Below, in pieces: positions 30,373 through 38,462 of a stretch of DNA of 64,000 nt (its first letter is position 1; each line of letters opens with the position of its first letter). The DNA is from an uncultured Pseudomonadota bacterium (lineage in GTDB: Bacteria > Pseudomonadota > Gammaproteobacteria > Steroidobacterales > Steroidobacteraceae). The notes beneath the pieces are model-generated. The model saw only the letters and a list, made by a program, of their open reading frames with translations, was not told where the DNA came from and did not search any database. A program made the translations under genes and the position numbers. The stretch covers positions 1-64,000 of the forward strand of contig CAIYLH010000041.1 of NCBI GenBank assembly GCA_903927005.1, in the 5' to 3' direction.

Positions 30373-31377
30373 ATGGCGACGCCGGCGCAGCCTGCCCCCG
30401 CCCCCCTGACTGACGCTGAGCTCACCGAGCTCGGTCGCGCCGCGCTCAATATCGAGGCCGCGGCGGTCAGTAGCCTCGCCGGCCGGCTGGGACTCGAATT
30501 CGCCCGTGCCTGCCGCCTCTGCCTGGCCTGCCGCGGCCGGGTCGTGGTGATCGGCATGGGCAAGAGCGGCCACATAGGCAACAAGATCGCTGCCACGTTC
30601 GCGAGCACCGGCACGCCCGCCTTCTTTGTGCACCCGGCCGAGGCGGTGCACGGCGATATCGGCATGATCACCCAGGACGACGTGGTGATCACCCTCTCCA
30701 ATTCCGGCGAGACGAGCGAAGTGCTGGCGCTGGTACCGGCCCTCAAGCGGCTTGGCGTGCCTGTTATCTCGCTGACCGGCAACCCCGCCTCTGCGCTGGC
30801 GCGCATCGCGGCGGTGCACCTCGACGTCAGCGTGCCCGCCGAGGCCTGCCCGCTGAACCTCGCGCCAACCGCAAGCACCACCGCGACTCTCGCGATGGGC
30901 GATGCGCTGGCCGTGGCGCTGTTGCGTCTGCGTGGCTTCACCGAGGCCGACTTCGCCCGCTCCCATCCGGGCGGCAGCCTGGGTCGGCGCCTGCTGCTAC
31001 ACGTCGCGGACGTGATGCATGCCGGCAGCGAGGTCCCCGCCGTTGGCCCGGACGCGACCGTCTCGGCAGGCCTGCTGGAGATGAGCCGCAAGGGCCTCGG
31101 CATGACCAGCGTCGTCGCGGCCGACGGCAAGCTGCTGGGCGTGTTCACCGACGGCGACCTGCGCCGCACGCTCGATCGCCGGATCGACGTGCACGAAACG
31201 CCGATGGCTGCGGTGATGACCTCGCCGTGCCGCTCGATCGGCCCACGCGAACTTGCGATCGAGGCCGTGCTGATCATGGAACGGCACCGGATTACGGCAC
31301 TGGTGGTTGTCGACAACGACGGGATCGTGGTCGGAGCACTCAACGTGCACGATCTGCTGCGCGCGGGGGTCATGTGA
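30373..31377 (+). CDS. kdsD: Arabinose-5-phosphate isomerase
   Basis: KdsD converts ribulose-5-phosphate to arabinose-5-phosphate for Kdo synthesis. The 334-residue protein has an N-terminal SIS domain with GMGKSGHIGNKIAATFASTG (about 56-75) and the SNSGET motif. Two CBS domains follow from about residue 210 (VADVMHAG, then AAVMTSPC). It heads the LPS/sigma-54 operon, and its stop overlaps kdsC by 4 bases. Confidence 0.95.
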   Translation: MATPAQPAPAPLTDAELTELGRAALNIEAAAVSSLAGRLGLEFARACRLCLACRGRVVVIGMGKSGHIGNKIAATFASTGTPAFFVHPAEAVHGDIGMITQDDVVITLSNSGETSEVLALVPALKRLGVPVISLTGNPASALARIAAVHLDVSVPAEACPLNLAPTASTTATLAMGDALAVALLRLRGFTEADFARSHPGGSLGRRLLLHVADVMHAGSEVPAVGPDATVSAGLLEMSRKGLGMTSVVAADGKLLGVFTDGDLRRTLDRRIDVHETPMAAVMTSPCRSIGPRELAIEAVLIMERHRITALVVVDNDGIVVGALNVHDLLRAGVM

Positions 31378-31859
31378 GCAGTGAACTGACGAAGCGAATC
31401 CGACTCCTCATCCTCGACGTCGACGGCGTCATGACCGACGGCCGGCTGTGGTTCGGGCCTGACGGCGAGATCATGAAGGCATTCCACGTCCGCGACGGCG
31501 TCGGCATCAAGGCCGTGCTCGGCGCCGGTATCGAGGTCGCGATTATCTCGGGCCGCCGTTCCGCTGCGGTCGAGCGACGCGCGATGGAACTCGGCATTCG
31601 CCATGTGCGGCAAGGCTGCGACAACAAGGCGCAAGTACTGCGCGAACTGCTGGCGGAACTTGGCGTCGCCTCGGGCGACGCCGCCTGCGTGGTCGACGAC
31701 ACCCCTGACCTGCCGATGATGGCCATCGTCGCGCTGCCTATAGCGGTGGCCGACGCACACCCGGACGTCGTGGCGGCCGCCCGCCACGTGACGACCGCGG
31801 CGGGCGGCTGCGGCGCGGTCCGCGAAGCCTGCGACATGCTCATCGACGGACGGACGTGA
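31374..31859 (+). CDS. kdsC: Kdo-8-phosphate phosphatase
   Basis: KdsC is a HAD-family phosphatase that dephosphorylates Kdo-8-phosphate. From GTG 31374 the protein has 161 residues. It contains the nucleophile motif LDVDGVMTDG (about 12-21), ISGRRSAAV and the DDTPDLPMM metal-binding loop near 106-114. It lacks a large cap domain, as expected for the tetrameric KdsC class. GTG 31374 overlaps the kdsD stop as GTGA. Confidence 0.94.
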   Translation: MSSELTKRIRLLILDVDGVMTDGRLWFGPDGEIMKAFHVRDGVGIKAVLGAGIEVAIISGRRSAAVERRAMELGIRHVRQGCDNKAQVLRELLAELGVASGDAACVVDDTPDLPMMAIVALPIAVADAHPDVVAAARHVTTAAGGCGAVREACDMLIDGRT

Positions 31860-32416
31860 CGCACACCCGCCCCGCCGCGATGCTGGCTCTACTCGGCCTC
31901 GCCGCCGCCTCGTGGTGGCTGGCAGGCAGCGGCCGCGACGGCCACGAGCGCGCGGATCAACCCCTCGCGGCAGCGCCGGGCTATTACCTGGTTGACGCCA
32001 CCGTGGAACAAACCGACGCGAGCGGCTACAGGACGCTGAGCGCGCATGCCGAACGCGCCGTGCAGTCCGACCCTAAAGGCGCCGTGACGCTCCTGCATCC
32101 GACACTGCACTACCAACCGCAGTCGGGACGCGACTGGGTAATGATCGCCGACGCCGGAACACTGCCCTCTCACAGCCAGCAGGTACTGCTGGACGGCAAA
32201 GTCGAACTGCGCGCCGCCGGCCGCGGAGCGGCCAGCGCCGCCATCGTTCGCACCGAGCACCTTGCGCTCGACGTCGGCACGCATGTCGCCACGACCGCCG
32301 ATCCTGTCCGCATCGAACTGGCCCCGCATGCGCTACTCGCGCACGGGCTGCGCGCGGACCTGACGCGCGAAACTCTCAGACTGGAATCCGCTGTCCATGG
32401 CACGTTTGCGCGCTAG
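31856..32416 (+). CDS. lptC: LPS export protein LptC
   Basis: LptC is an inner-membrane-anchored beta-jellyroll protein that takes LPS from LptBFG and passes it to LptA. The 186-residue product has a membrane segment at about residues 7-24 and a strand-rich periplasmic domain. Sequence similarity is low in this family, so the call leans on topology and on position between kdsC and lptA. Its start is a GTG overlapping the kdsC stop by 4 bases, and its end overlaps lptA by 20 bases. Confidence 0.88.
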   Translation: MTHTRPAAMLALLGLAAASWWLAGSGRDGHERADQPLAAAPGYYLVDATVEQTDASGYRTLSAHAERAVQSDPKGAVTLLHPTLHYQPQSGRDWVMIADAGTLPSHSQQVLLDGKVELRAAGRGAASAAIVRTEHLALDVGTHVATTADPVRIELAPHALLAHGLRADLTRETLRLESAVHGTFAR

Positions 32417-33065
32417 CCTGCTGCTGATACTGCTCTATGCCGGGGCGTCGGCCGCGGCACCTGCCAATGAGTCGCGCCCGCCGCAGCTCGACGACAGCCA
32501 GCCGATCCAGCTCGAGGCCAGCTCCTCGGACTTCGACTATAAGAACAGCAGGCTGCTGTTCCACGACGTGCGCATCGCCCAAGGCGGGCTTGCGATCGAG
32601 GCCGACCAGGCGACGGCCAGCGGCCTCGACTTCAAGGATAGCCAGTGGCTGTTCAGCGGCCATGTCAGGATCACCGTTCCGGACGGCTCGCTGCAGAGCG
32701 ACGAGGCGCGTATTTCGTTCACCGCCAACCTCATCAACAACGCCGATATCACCGGCTCGCCGGCACGCTTCGAACAGAAACGCGACAAGGCGATATCGCG
32801 TGGCCGGGCGGCCCGCATTCAGTACCAGCCGGCAGCGGGAACGCTGCGGCTGATGGACGACGCCTGGCTGTCCGACGGCAGCAACGAAATCAACGGCAAC
32901 ACGCTCGTCTACAACGTGCGTGAGCAGCGGGTGCTGGCAAACCCTGGCGAACAGGGCAGCGGGCGCATCACCATCACGATCAACCCGAAGAAGGCCGAGA
33001 CGAAAACCGAGCAGAAGCCTGAGCCTAAGCCCGAGCAGCGCCCCGAACCCAAGGCGCAGCCATGA
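32397..33065 (+). CDS. lptA: LPS periplasmic bridge protein LptA
   Basis: LptA oligomers form the periplasmic bridge for LPS transport to LptDE. The 222-residue precursor has a signal peptide (about 1-21) and an OstA-type domain with [15 protein letters not shown] and the [10 protein letters not shown] segment. Its C-terminal 25 residues are an unusual Lys-Pro-Glu repeat tail (PEPKPE-type units) not part of the jellyroll fold. Its stop overlaps the lptB start by 4 bases. Confidence 0.92.
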   Translation: MARLRASLLLILLYAGASAAAPANESRPPQLDDSQPIQLEASSSDFDYKNSRLLFHDVRIAQGGLAIEADQATASGLDFKDSQWLFSGHVRITVPDGSLQSDEARISFTANLINNADITGSPARFEQKRDKAISRGRAARIQYQPAAGTLRLMDDAWLSDGSNEINGNTLVYNVREQRVLANPGEQGSGRITITINPKKAETKTEQKPEPKPEQRPEPKAQP

Positions 33066-33787
33066 CCAAGCTGTCAGCCGCGGGCCTCAAGAAGTCCTAC
33101 CGCTCGCGCACGGTCGTCCGCGATCTGACGCTTGAGGTCGAGACCGGCGAGGTCGTCGGCCTGCTGGGCCCGAATGGCGCCGGCAAGACGACGGCGTTCT
33201 ACATGCTCGTGGGCCTTGTGCCCTGCGATGGCGGCCGCATCTTTCTCGATGAGCGGGAAGTGACCCATCTGCCGATGCACCGGCGCGCGCAGCTGGGAAT
33301 CGGCTACCTGCCACAGGAAGCGTCGGTATTCCGCAAGCTCAGCGTCGCGCAGAACATCGAGGCGATTCTCGAAACGCGCCCCGGCCTCGACGCCGAGGCC
33401 CGCGGCATACGCCTGAACGCGCTACTCGATGAGCTGCACATCGCACACATCCGCGACAACCTCGGGCAAAGCCTGTCGGGCGGCGAGCGCCGCCGCGTTG
33501 AAATCGCGCGCGCGTTGGCGGCGGAGCCGCGCTTCATTTTGCTCGACGAACCGTTCGCCGGTGTCGACCCGCTGTCGGTCGCCGATATCCAGCGCAGCAT
33601 TGAACACCTGCGCGCGCGGGGCATCGGCGTACTCATAACTGATCACAACGTGCGGGAAACATTGGGAATTTGTAGCCGCGCCTATATCGTGAACCAAGGC
33701 GCAGTAATAGCATCAGGATCTGCGCAAGAGATCCTTGCCAACCCCGAGGTTCGTGAGGTGTACTTAGGTCAAGATTTTCGGATGTAG
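33062..33787 (+). CDS. lptB: LPS export ABC ATPase LptB
   Basis: LptB is the cytoplasmic ATPase that drives LPS extraction with LptFG. The 241-residue protein has Walker [10 protein letters not shown] (about 37-45), the Q-loop region [14 protein letters not shown], the signature [15 protein letters not shown] (about 138-152) and Walker [14 protein letters not shown]. LptF and LptG are not in the window, which is normal since they are usually unlinked. Confidence 0.97.
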   Translation: MTKLSAAGLKKSYRSRTVVRDLTLEVETGEVVGLLGPNGAGKTTAFYMLVGLVPCDGGRIFLDEREVTHLPMHRRAQLGIGYLPQEASVFRKLSVAQNIEAILETRPGLDAEARGIRLNALLDELHIAHIRDNLGQSLSGGERRRVEIARALAAEPRFILLDEPFAGVDPLSVADIQRSIEHLRARGIGVLITDHNVRETLGICSRAYIVNQGAVIASGSAQEILANPEVREVYLGQDFRM

Positions 33788-33837
33788 GCGCCGGCAGTGA
33801 TGCCCGTCGCCGATGCCCAATCAACCAGCCGGGTCTG

Positions 33838-35313
33838 ATGCTCAAACCCTCTCTACAGCTCCGCCTCGGCACCCAGCTGACCATGACGCCCCAGCTGCAG
33901 CAGGCCATTAGGCTGTTGCAACTGCCGCTGCTGGAACTACACCAGACGATCAGCGACGCGCTTGAGCAGAACCCCCTGCTCGAAGCCGACGAAGACGGCG
34001 ACGGCGACGTACCGCTGGACAGCCTTGAGAACCATTCCACCGCACCTGCGATCGAGTCGGCCGCGCAGGCTGCAAGCCACGCAGACGACTCCGACGACGC
34101 CGATGAGCCTGCCGAGCCGTTCACCGAGGGCAACGAGACGGCGGCCGACGAGAGCTGGGGCGACCAACCCACGGCGGCGACTTCCGACACCCCCTGGTCT
34201 GGCGACGATCAGCCGCAGGAGTTCTCTGACGACAGCAGCGAGACGCTGCACGAGCATCTGGCGTACCAGTTGCGACTGTCCCGCCTGGGGCAGCGGGAAC
34301 TGGCGATCGGTGAAGCGCTCATCGACGCGATCGACGACGATGGCCGCCTCAGCGACTCGCTCGAGATGGTGCAGGACTGCCTGCGACCGGATCTGGAGTG
34401 CTCGACCGAGGAAATCGAGAGGGTGCTGCGGGTTGTACAGGCGTTCGACCCGGCCGGCGTCGGCGCCCGCTCGCTGGGCGAATGCATCGAGCTGCAGCTG
34501 GCGCAACTGCATCCGGACACAGCGGGGCTGGAAACCGCGATCAAGGTCGCCCGCGACCATCTGGCGCTGATTCGCGACCAGCGGCCGCTGCTGCGGCGCA
34601 CGCTGGGCGTCGGCGAGGAGGAACTGGGCCACGCGCTGGCACTGGTACGCAGTTGCCACCCCCGGCCCGGCTCGACGATCCAGCCCTACCGCCCGAACTA
34701 CGTCGTCCCGGATGTCTTCGTACGCCGCGGGCAGCACGGCTGGGTCGTGGAACTCAACAGCGGCGCCCTGCCCCGGATCCGGGTCAACCAGGCCTACGCC
34801 AACCATCTGGGCCGCGAACATGGCCAGATGCGCGACTTGCTCAAGGAAGCGCGCTGGCTGCTGCGCAGCCTGGAAATCCGCAACGAGACGCTGCTGACGG
34901 TCGCCCGCTGCATCGTCGAGCGCCAGGCAGAATTCCTCGAACACGGCGAGCAAGCGATGCGGCCCATGGTGCTACGGGAGGTTGCCGAGGCGGTCGACAA
35001 GCACGAAGCCACCATTTCGCGGATCACCACCGGTAAATATATGCATACCCCGCGGGGGGTGCTCGAGTTCCGTTATTTTTTCTCGAGCCACGTCGCAGCT
35101 ACGGATGGTACGGAGATGTCTTCCGTTGTAATCCGCGCGAAGATCAAGAAGCTGATCGAGCTTGAGGACTCTGGCAGCCCACTGTCGGACAACCGCCTCG
35201 CCGAACTGCTGGCGGCAGATGGCGCCCAGGTTGCCCGCCGCACAGTGGCCAAGTACCGAGAGGCGATGAAGATCGCCCCGTTGAGCGAGCGCCGGACGGC
35301 GCCCGTTCGTTGA
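33838..35313 (+). CDS. rpoN: RNA polymerase sigma-54 factor
   Basis: RpoN directs transcription from -24/-12 promoters with enhancer-binding proteins. The 491-residue protein has the Gln/Leu-rich region I (LKPSLQLRLGTQLTMTPQLQQ), an unusually acidic region II spanning about 40-130, the core-binding region III, and the C-terminal RpoN box ARRTVAKYRE. It lies 50 bases after lptB, the classic lptB-rpoN-hpf order. Confidence 0.97.
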   Translation: MLKPSLQLRLGTQLTMTPQLQQAIRLLQLPLLELHQTISDALEQNPLLEADEDGDGDVPLDSLENHSTAPAIESAAQAASHADDSDDADEPAEPFTEGNETAADESWGDQPTAATSDTPWSGDDQPQEFSDDSSETLHEHLAYQLRLSRLGQRELAIGEALIDAIDDDGRLSDSLEMVQDCLRPDLECSTEEIERVLRVVQAFDPAGVGARSLGECIELQLAQLHPDTAGLETAIKVARDHLALIRDQRPLLRRTLGVGEEELGHALALVRSCHPRPGSTIQPYRPNYVVPDVFVRRGQHGWVVELNSGALPRIRVNQAYANHLGREHGQMRDLLKEARWLLRSLEIRNETLLTVARCIVERQAEFLEHGEQAMRPMVLREVAEAVDKHEATISRITTGKYMHTPRGVLEFRYFFSSHVAATDGTEMSSVVIRAKIKKLIELEDSGSPLSDNRLAELLAADGAQVARRTVAKYREAMKIAPLSERRTAPVR

Positions 35314-35339
35314 ATGATCGAGTCACGAGGAGAATGACC

Positions 35340-35663
35340 ATGCAGCTGACCGTAACGGGACACCATGTCGAGATCACCCCGGCCATCCGGAGCTATGTCG
35401 AAAAGCGGTTCGAGCGTATCTCGCGCCATTTCGACCTGGTAATCGACGTGCACTGCGTACTGACGGTGGAAAAGCTGACCCATAAGGCCGAGGCAACGCT
35501 GCGCGTCAGCGGGGGGAACATCCATGCCGACGCTGCCGACACAAACGCCAACATGTATGCAGCGATCGACGAGCTCACCGACAAGCTCGATCGCTTGGTA
35601 AAGAAATACAAGGAGAAGAAGGGCGACCATCACGCCGCCGAGGCACCGCACGGCCGCACCTAG
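35340..35663 (+). CDS. hpf: Ribosome hibernation-promoting factor, short form
   Basis: HPF binds the decoding region of idle 30S subunits and promotes 100S dimers. The 107-residue protein begins MQLTVTGHHVEITPAIRSYVEKRFERISRHF in the family manner and ends without the long-form dimerisation domain. ATG 35340 lies 7 bases after an AGGAG ribosome-binding site; the open frame extends 10 codons further upstream, but without a ribosome-binding site. Confidence 0.94.
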   Translation: MQLTVTGHHVEITPAIRSYVEKRFERISRHFDLVIDVHCVLTVEKLTHKAEATLRVSGGNIHADAADTNANMYAAIDELTDKLDRLVKKYKEKKGDHHAAEAPHGRT

Positions 35664-35682
35664 CCGCCCGCAGGCCCAATCC

Positions 35683-35708
35683 GCGCGACGCCGTAGCCGG
35701 CGTCGCGC
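35683..35708. repeat. Strong hairpin downstream of hpf
   Basis: GCGCGACGCC and GGCGTCGCGC form a perfect 10-bp stem around a 6-base loop, 20 bases after the hpf stop. No T-run follows. It sits where ptsN would start in the usual gene order and may stabilise or partly end the hpf message before rapZ. Confidence 0.6.
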
Positions 35709-35801
35709 CGGGGCCAGGGCCCCCCTCGCCACCGCCCCCGGCAACTCGTAACATTCGCCTGCGCGGGCACCGCCGCCCGCCCCACCGTAGGCAACCCGCC
35801 G

Positions 35802-36665
35802 ATGCGCCTTGTGATAGTCAGCGGCCTGTCCGGCTCGGGCAAGAGCGTCGCCCTCAACATGCTCGAGGATCTCGGTTGGTTCTGCACCGACAACATCCCC
35901 GCCGGGCTGCTCAACGCCTTCATCTCACACGCCGTGCAGCGTCCAAAGAGCGTCTATGACAAGAGCGCGCTGGGACTGGACGCACGCAACGACCCGGGCG
36001 ATGTCGCAACCGTCCCGGAACTGGTGCGCTCGCTGCGCAAGAGCGGCATCGCCTGCGAGACCATCTACCTCTATGCCGATGAGAACGTGCTCCTCAAGCG
36101 CTACGGCGAGACCCGCCGGCGCCACCCGCTAGTTCGCGCAGGGCTGGATCTCAAAGGTGCGATCGCCGAGGAACTGCGGCTACTCGAGCCGATTACCTAC
36201 ACGGCGGACCTGGTCATCGACACCAGCACGATGAGCGTCCACCAGCTGCGCGACATGATCCGCGCACGGATCGAACCGCGCAGCCAAGGGCAGCTATCGA
36301 TCATGTTCGAGTCGTTCGGGTTCAAGCATGGCATCCCCGGCGGCGCCGACTTCGTGTTCGACGCACGCACCTTGCCGAACCCGTACTGGGTGCCTGCGTT
36401 GCAGGCACTCAACGGCCGCGATGCGCCGGTGGTCGAATTCCTTGAAGCCGAAGTCGAGGTCGGTCGACTGCTCGAGGACATCACCAGCTTCCTCGAGCGT
36501 CGCATCCCGCTGTACCTGAAGCACAACCGCGCCTATCTCACGGTCGCCATCGGCTGCACTGGCGGCCAGCACCGTTCGGTGTATCTGACCGATCGACTAG
36601 CGGCTCATTTCGGCAGCACCTATCCAGGCGTCATTGCCCGTCACGCCTCGCTCAACAACGCCTGA
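35802..36665 (+). CDS. rapZ: RNase adaptor protein RapZ
   Basis: RapZ (YvcJ/YhbJ family) is a P-loop protein that in enterobacteria senses glucosamine-6-phosphate and guides RNase E to the sRNA GlmZ. The 287-residue product has Walker A GLSGSGKS at 8-15, a Walker B-like LVIDTS near 136 and the C-terminal IGCTGGQHRSVYL motif. It follows hpf after 138 bases. Neither ptsN nor npr accompanies it. Its 3-prime end overlaps the convergent patatin gene by 25 bases. Confidence 0.95.
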   Translation: MRLVIVSGLSGSGKSVALNMLEDLGWFCTDNIPAGLLNAFISHAVQRPKSVYDKSALGLDARNDPGDVATVPELVRSLRKSGIACETIYLYADENVLLKRYGETRRRHPLVRAGLDLKGAIAEELRLLEPITYTADLVIDTSTMSVHQLRDMIRARIEPRSQGQLSIMFESFGFKHGIPGGADFVFDARTLPNPYWVPALQALNGRDAPVVEFLEAEVEVGRLLEDITSFLERRIPLYLKHNRAYLTVAIGCTGGQHRSVYLTDRLAAHFGSTYPGVIARHASLNNA

Positions 36666-37807
36666 AGCGCATCTCGACGCTGCAGCGCGTCGGCATAGCC
36701 CAGCGCAATCAGCTCGCGCGCATACGCGCCGTCGAACAATAGGTAGCTGAGCAGCATCCGCCCGCCTGGATTGGCCGCCCCCATCGTCCGCAGCAAGGTG
36801 CGCAGCGCACGCGGCATGTCGGCCGCGTGACGCTCGGCGATCTCGCCGAAATCCTCGCGCGGCGTGATTTGCAGCGCCTCGATGTGGCGCATGCCAGCAA
36901 CCGCGCCGCCGGCCGCGGCGATCAGCAGGTTATCGCGCTGGAGTCGCTCGAGATCAACGTGCATGGCGTCCATGAACAGCGTATCGAGCATGAACCCGAA
37001 GATCTGACCAAAACTTGGCTCCTGCGTCGCGCCGGCCGGCACGACGCTGCGGCTGACTACAGGCAACGGCCGCACGCCAATGGCCAACAGGCGATCGGCA
37101 CCGAGGTGGATCGCTGTCGCCAGGGGCGCGACCTGCCGCATCGCACCGTCGCCGTAGTATTCCCCGTCCATCCGCACCGACGGAAACAGGAACGGCATCG
37201 CGGCACTCGCCATCAGGTGATCCAGGCACAGCTCCGCCGGCACGCCCTGCGGCCACGCCCCCAACGACTGCGCATGCGCAGCTGCCGCCGCGTAGAACGC
37301 GACCGACTCGGGATGGTGATACGGCGACGCGCTGATCGACACCGCATCCAGATGCCCCTGCTCCAGCGCCTGGGCGATATGCGCGAAATTCACGTGTCGC
37401 TCCAGCAATGCACGCAGCGGGCCATTGTCGAGCACCGACCGAGGCGCACGGGCCAGCCAGCCTCCGGACAGCAGCGCCAACAGCCAGTGCAACCCGCCGC
37501 GCAGCATGCTCGGCGCATCGGCGCGATACACCTGTTCGACGCGGAAGCTGCACACGAAGCGCTCAAGCATGACAACGCCCTGGCGAAAATCGCCGGCGTG
37601 GGCCGCGAGGATGCAGCCGATGATCGCGCCGGCCGAAGTGCCGCTGATGATCCGGAATGGTACCGGCGCGCCGGCGGGGACCAGCTCTGCCAATGCCTTG
37701 AGCACGCCCACCTGATACGCGGCGCGCGCACCGCCGCCCGGCAGCACAAGCGCAAGCCGGGGCCGCGCGGCAGCCAGTCCAGTACAGGGGTCGATGGGCT
37801 CGCTCAT
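36641..37807 (-). CDS. Patatin-like phospholipase family protein
   Basis: This 388-residue protein has the patatin hydrolase signatures. The oxyanion-hole motif PGGGARAAYQVGVLKAL lies at about 24-40, the nucleophile elbow GTSAG near 55-59, and the catalytic aspartate in DGAMRQ near 219. There is no signal peptide, so it is predicted to be cytoplasmic or peripheral. The likely activity is hydrolysis of phospholipids or other acyl esters; the physiological substrate cannot be read from the sequence. It is divergent from the peroxiredoxin gene (81-base spacer). Confidence 0.88.
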   Translation of the reverse strand: MSEPIDPCTGLAAARPRLALVLPGGGARAAYQVGVLKALAELVPAGAPVPFRIISGTSAGAIIGCILAAHAGDFRQGVVMLERFVCSFRVEQVYRADAPSMLRGGLHWLLALLSGGWLARAPRSVLDNGPLRALLERHVNFAHIAQALEQGHLDAVSISASPYHHPESVAFYAAAAAHAQSLGAWPQGVPAELCLDHLMASAAMPFLFPSVRMDGEYYGDGAMRQVAPLATAIHLGADRLLAIGVRPLPVVSRSVVPAGATQEPSFGQIFGFMLDTLFMDAMHVDLERLQRDNLLIAAAGGAVAGMRHIEALQITPREDFGEIAERHAADMPRALRTLLRTMGAANPGGRMLLSYLLFDGAYARELIALGYADALQRRDALQALLSEA

Positions 37808-37888
37808 GGTGTCATTATGCGCTGCCGGGCATTACCATCGAACACGCCGGATCGCCGGCCTGCACCACGCACCCTGCTGGAGGAATCC

Positions 37889-38449
37889 ATGATGCTTTCC
37901 CGTCGTCGCCTTGCTGCCCTGCTGCTCGCCGTATGCACCGCCACTGCGCTGCCTGCCCAGGCCGCAGCACCGGCTGCCGGCCCGGCCGAGGGCGCCGCGG
38001 CACCCGCGTTCAAGCTGCAGGATCAGGCCGGACGCTGGCATACGCTGCAGGAGTACCGCGGCCAGTGGCTGGTCGTGTACTTCTACCCGAAGGACCAGAC
38101 GTCCGGCTGCACGACGCAGGCCTGCTCGCTGCGCGACAACATCTTCGCGTTCCGCAAGGCCGGCGCGACCATCGTCGGCATCAGCGTCGATGACGTCGCC
38201 TCGCACAAGGAGTTCGCCGAGAAGCACTCCCTGCCTTTCACCCTGCTGGCGGACCCGACCAAGCAGACGGCGCGCGACTACGGCGTGCTGGTGAAAATGC
38301 TCGGCATCTACGAGCTCGCACAGCGCGACACGTTCCTGATCGACCCGCAGGGCAAGATCGCCAAGCACTGGGCCAAGGTCGATCCGGAAGGCCACTCGGC
38401 GATGGTGCTGAAGGAACTGCAGTCCCGTCAGGCGAAGACGACCGGCTGA
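37889..38449 (+). CDS. Exported peroxiredoxin, Bcp/PrxQ type
   Basis: This thiol peroxidase reduces peroxides using a peroxidatic cysteine. The 186-residue protein has a signal peptide (about 1-26, ending near LPAQA), then a thioredoxin-fold AhpC/TSA domain. Cys74 (in DQTSGCTTQAC) is peroxidatic, and Cys79, five residues on, is the resolving cysteine as in PrxQ/Bcp. The signal sequence makes it periplasmic, whereas classical Bcp is cytoplasmic. A GGAGG ribosome-binding site lies 6 bases before ATG 37889. The frame is open far upstream only as antisense to the patatin gene. Confidence 0.92.
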   Translation: MMLSRRRLAALLLAVCTATALPAQAAAPAAGPAEGAAAPAFKLQDQAGRWHTLQEYRGQWLVVYFYPKDQTSGCTTQACSLRDNIFAFRKAGATIVGISVDDVASHKEFAEKHSLPFTLLADPTKQTARDYGVLVKMLGIYELAQRDTFLIDPQGKIAKHWAKVDPEGHSAMVLKELQSRQAKTTG

Positions 38450-38462
38450 CGCTGGCCGCGCC

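Noticed and set aside
30354-31787. 477-codon minus-strand open frame across kdsD/kdsC
   Set aside because: It is a shadow of kdsD and kdsC, whose SIS, CBS and HAD motifs are clear.
36827-37888. Long plus-strand open frame upstream of the peroxiredoxin
   Set aside because: It is antisense to the patatin gene, whose catalytic motifs are intact. The His/Arg/Gln-rich translation is typical of a shadow frame, and the peroxiredoxin has its own GGAGG ribosome-binding site at 37882.
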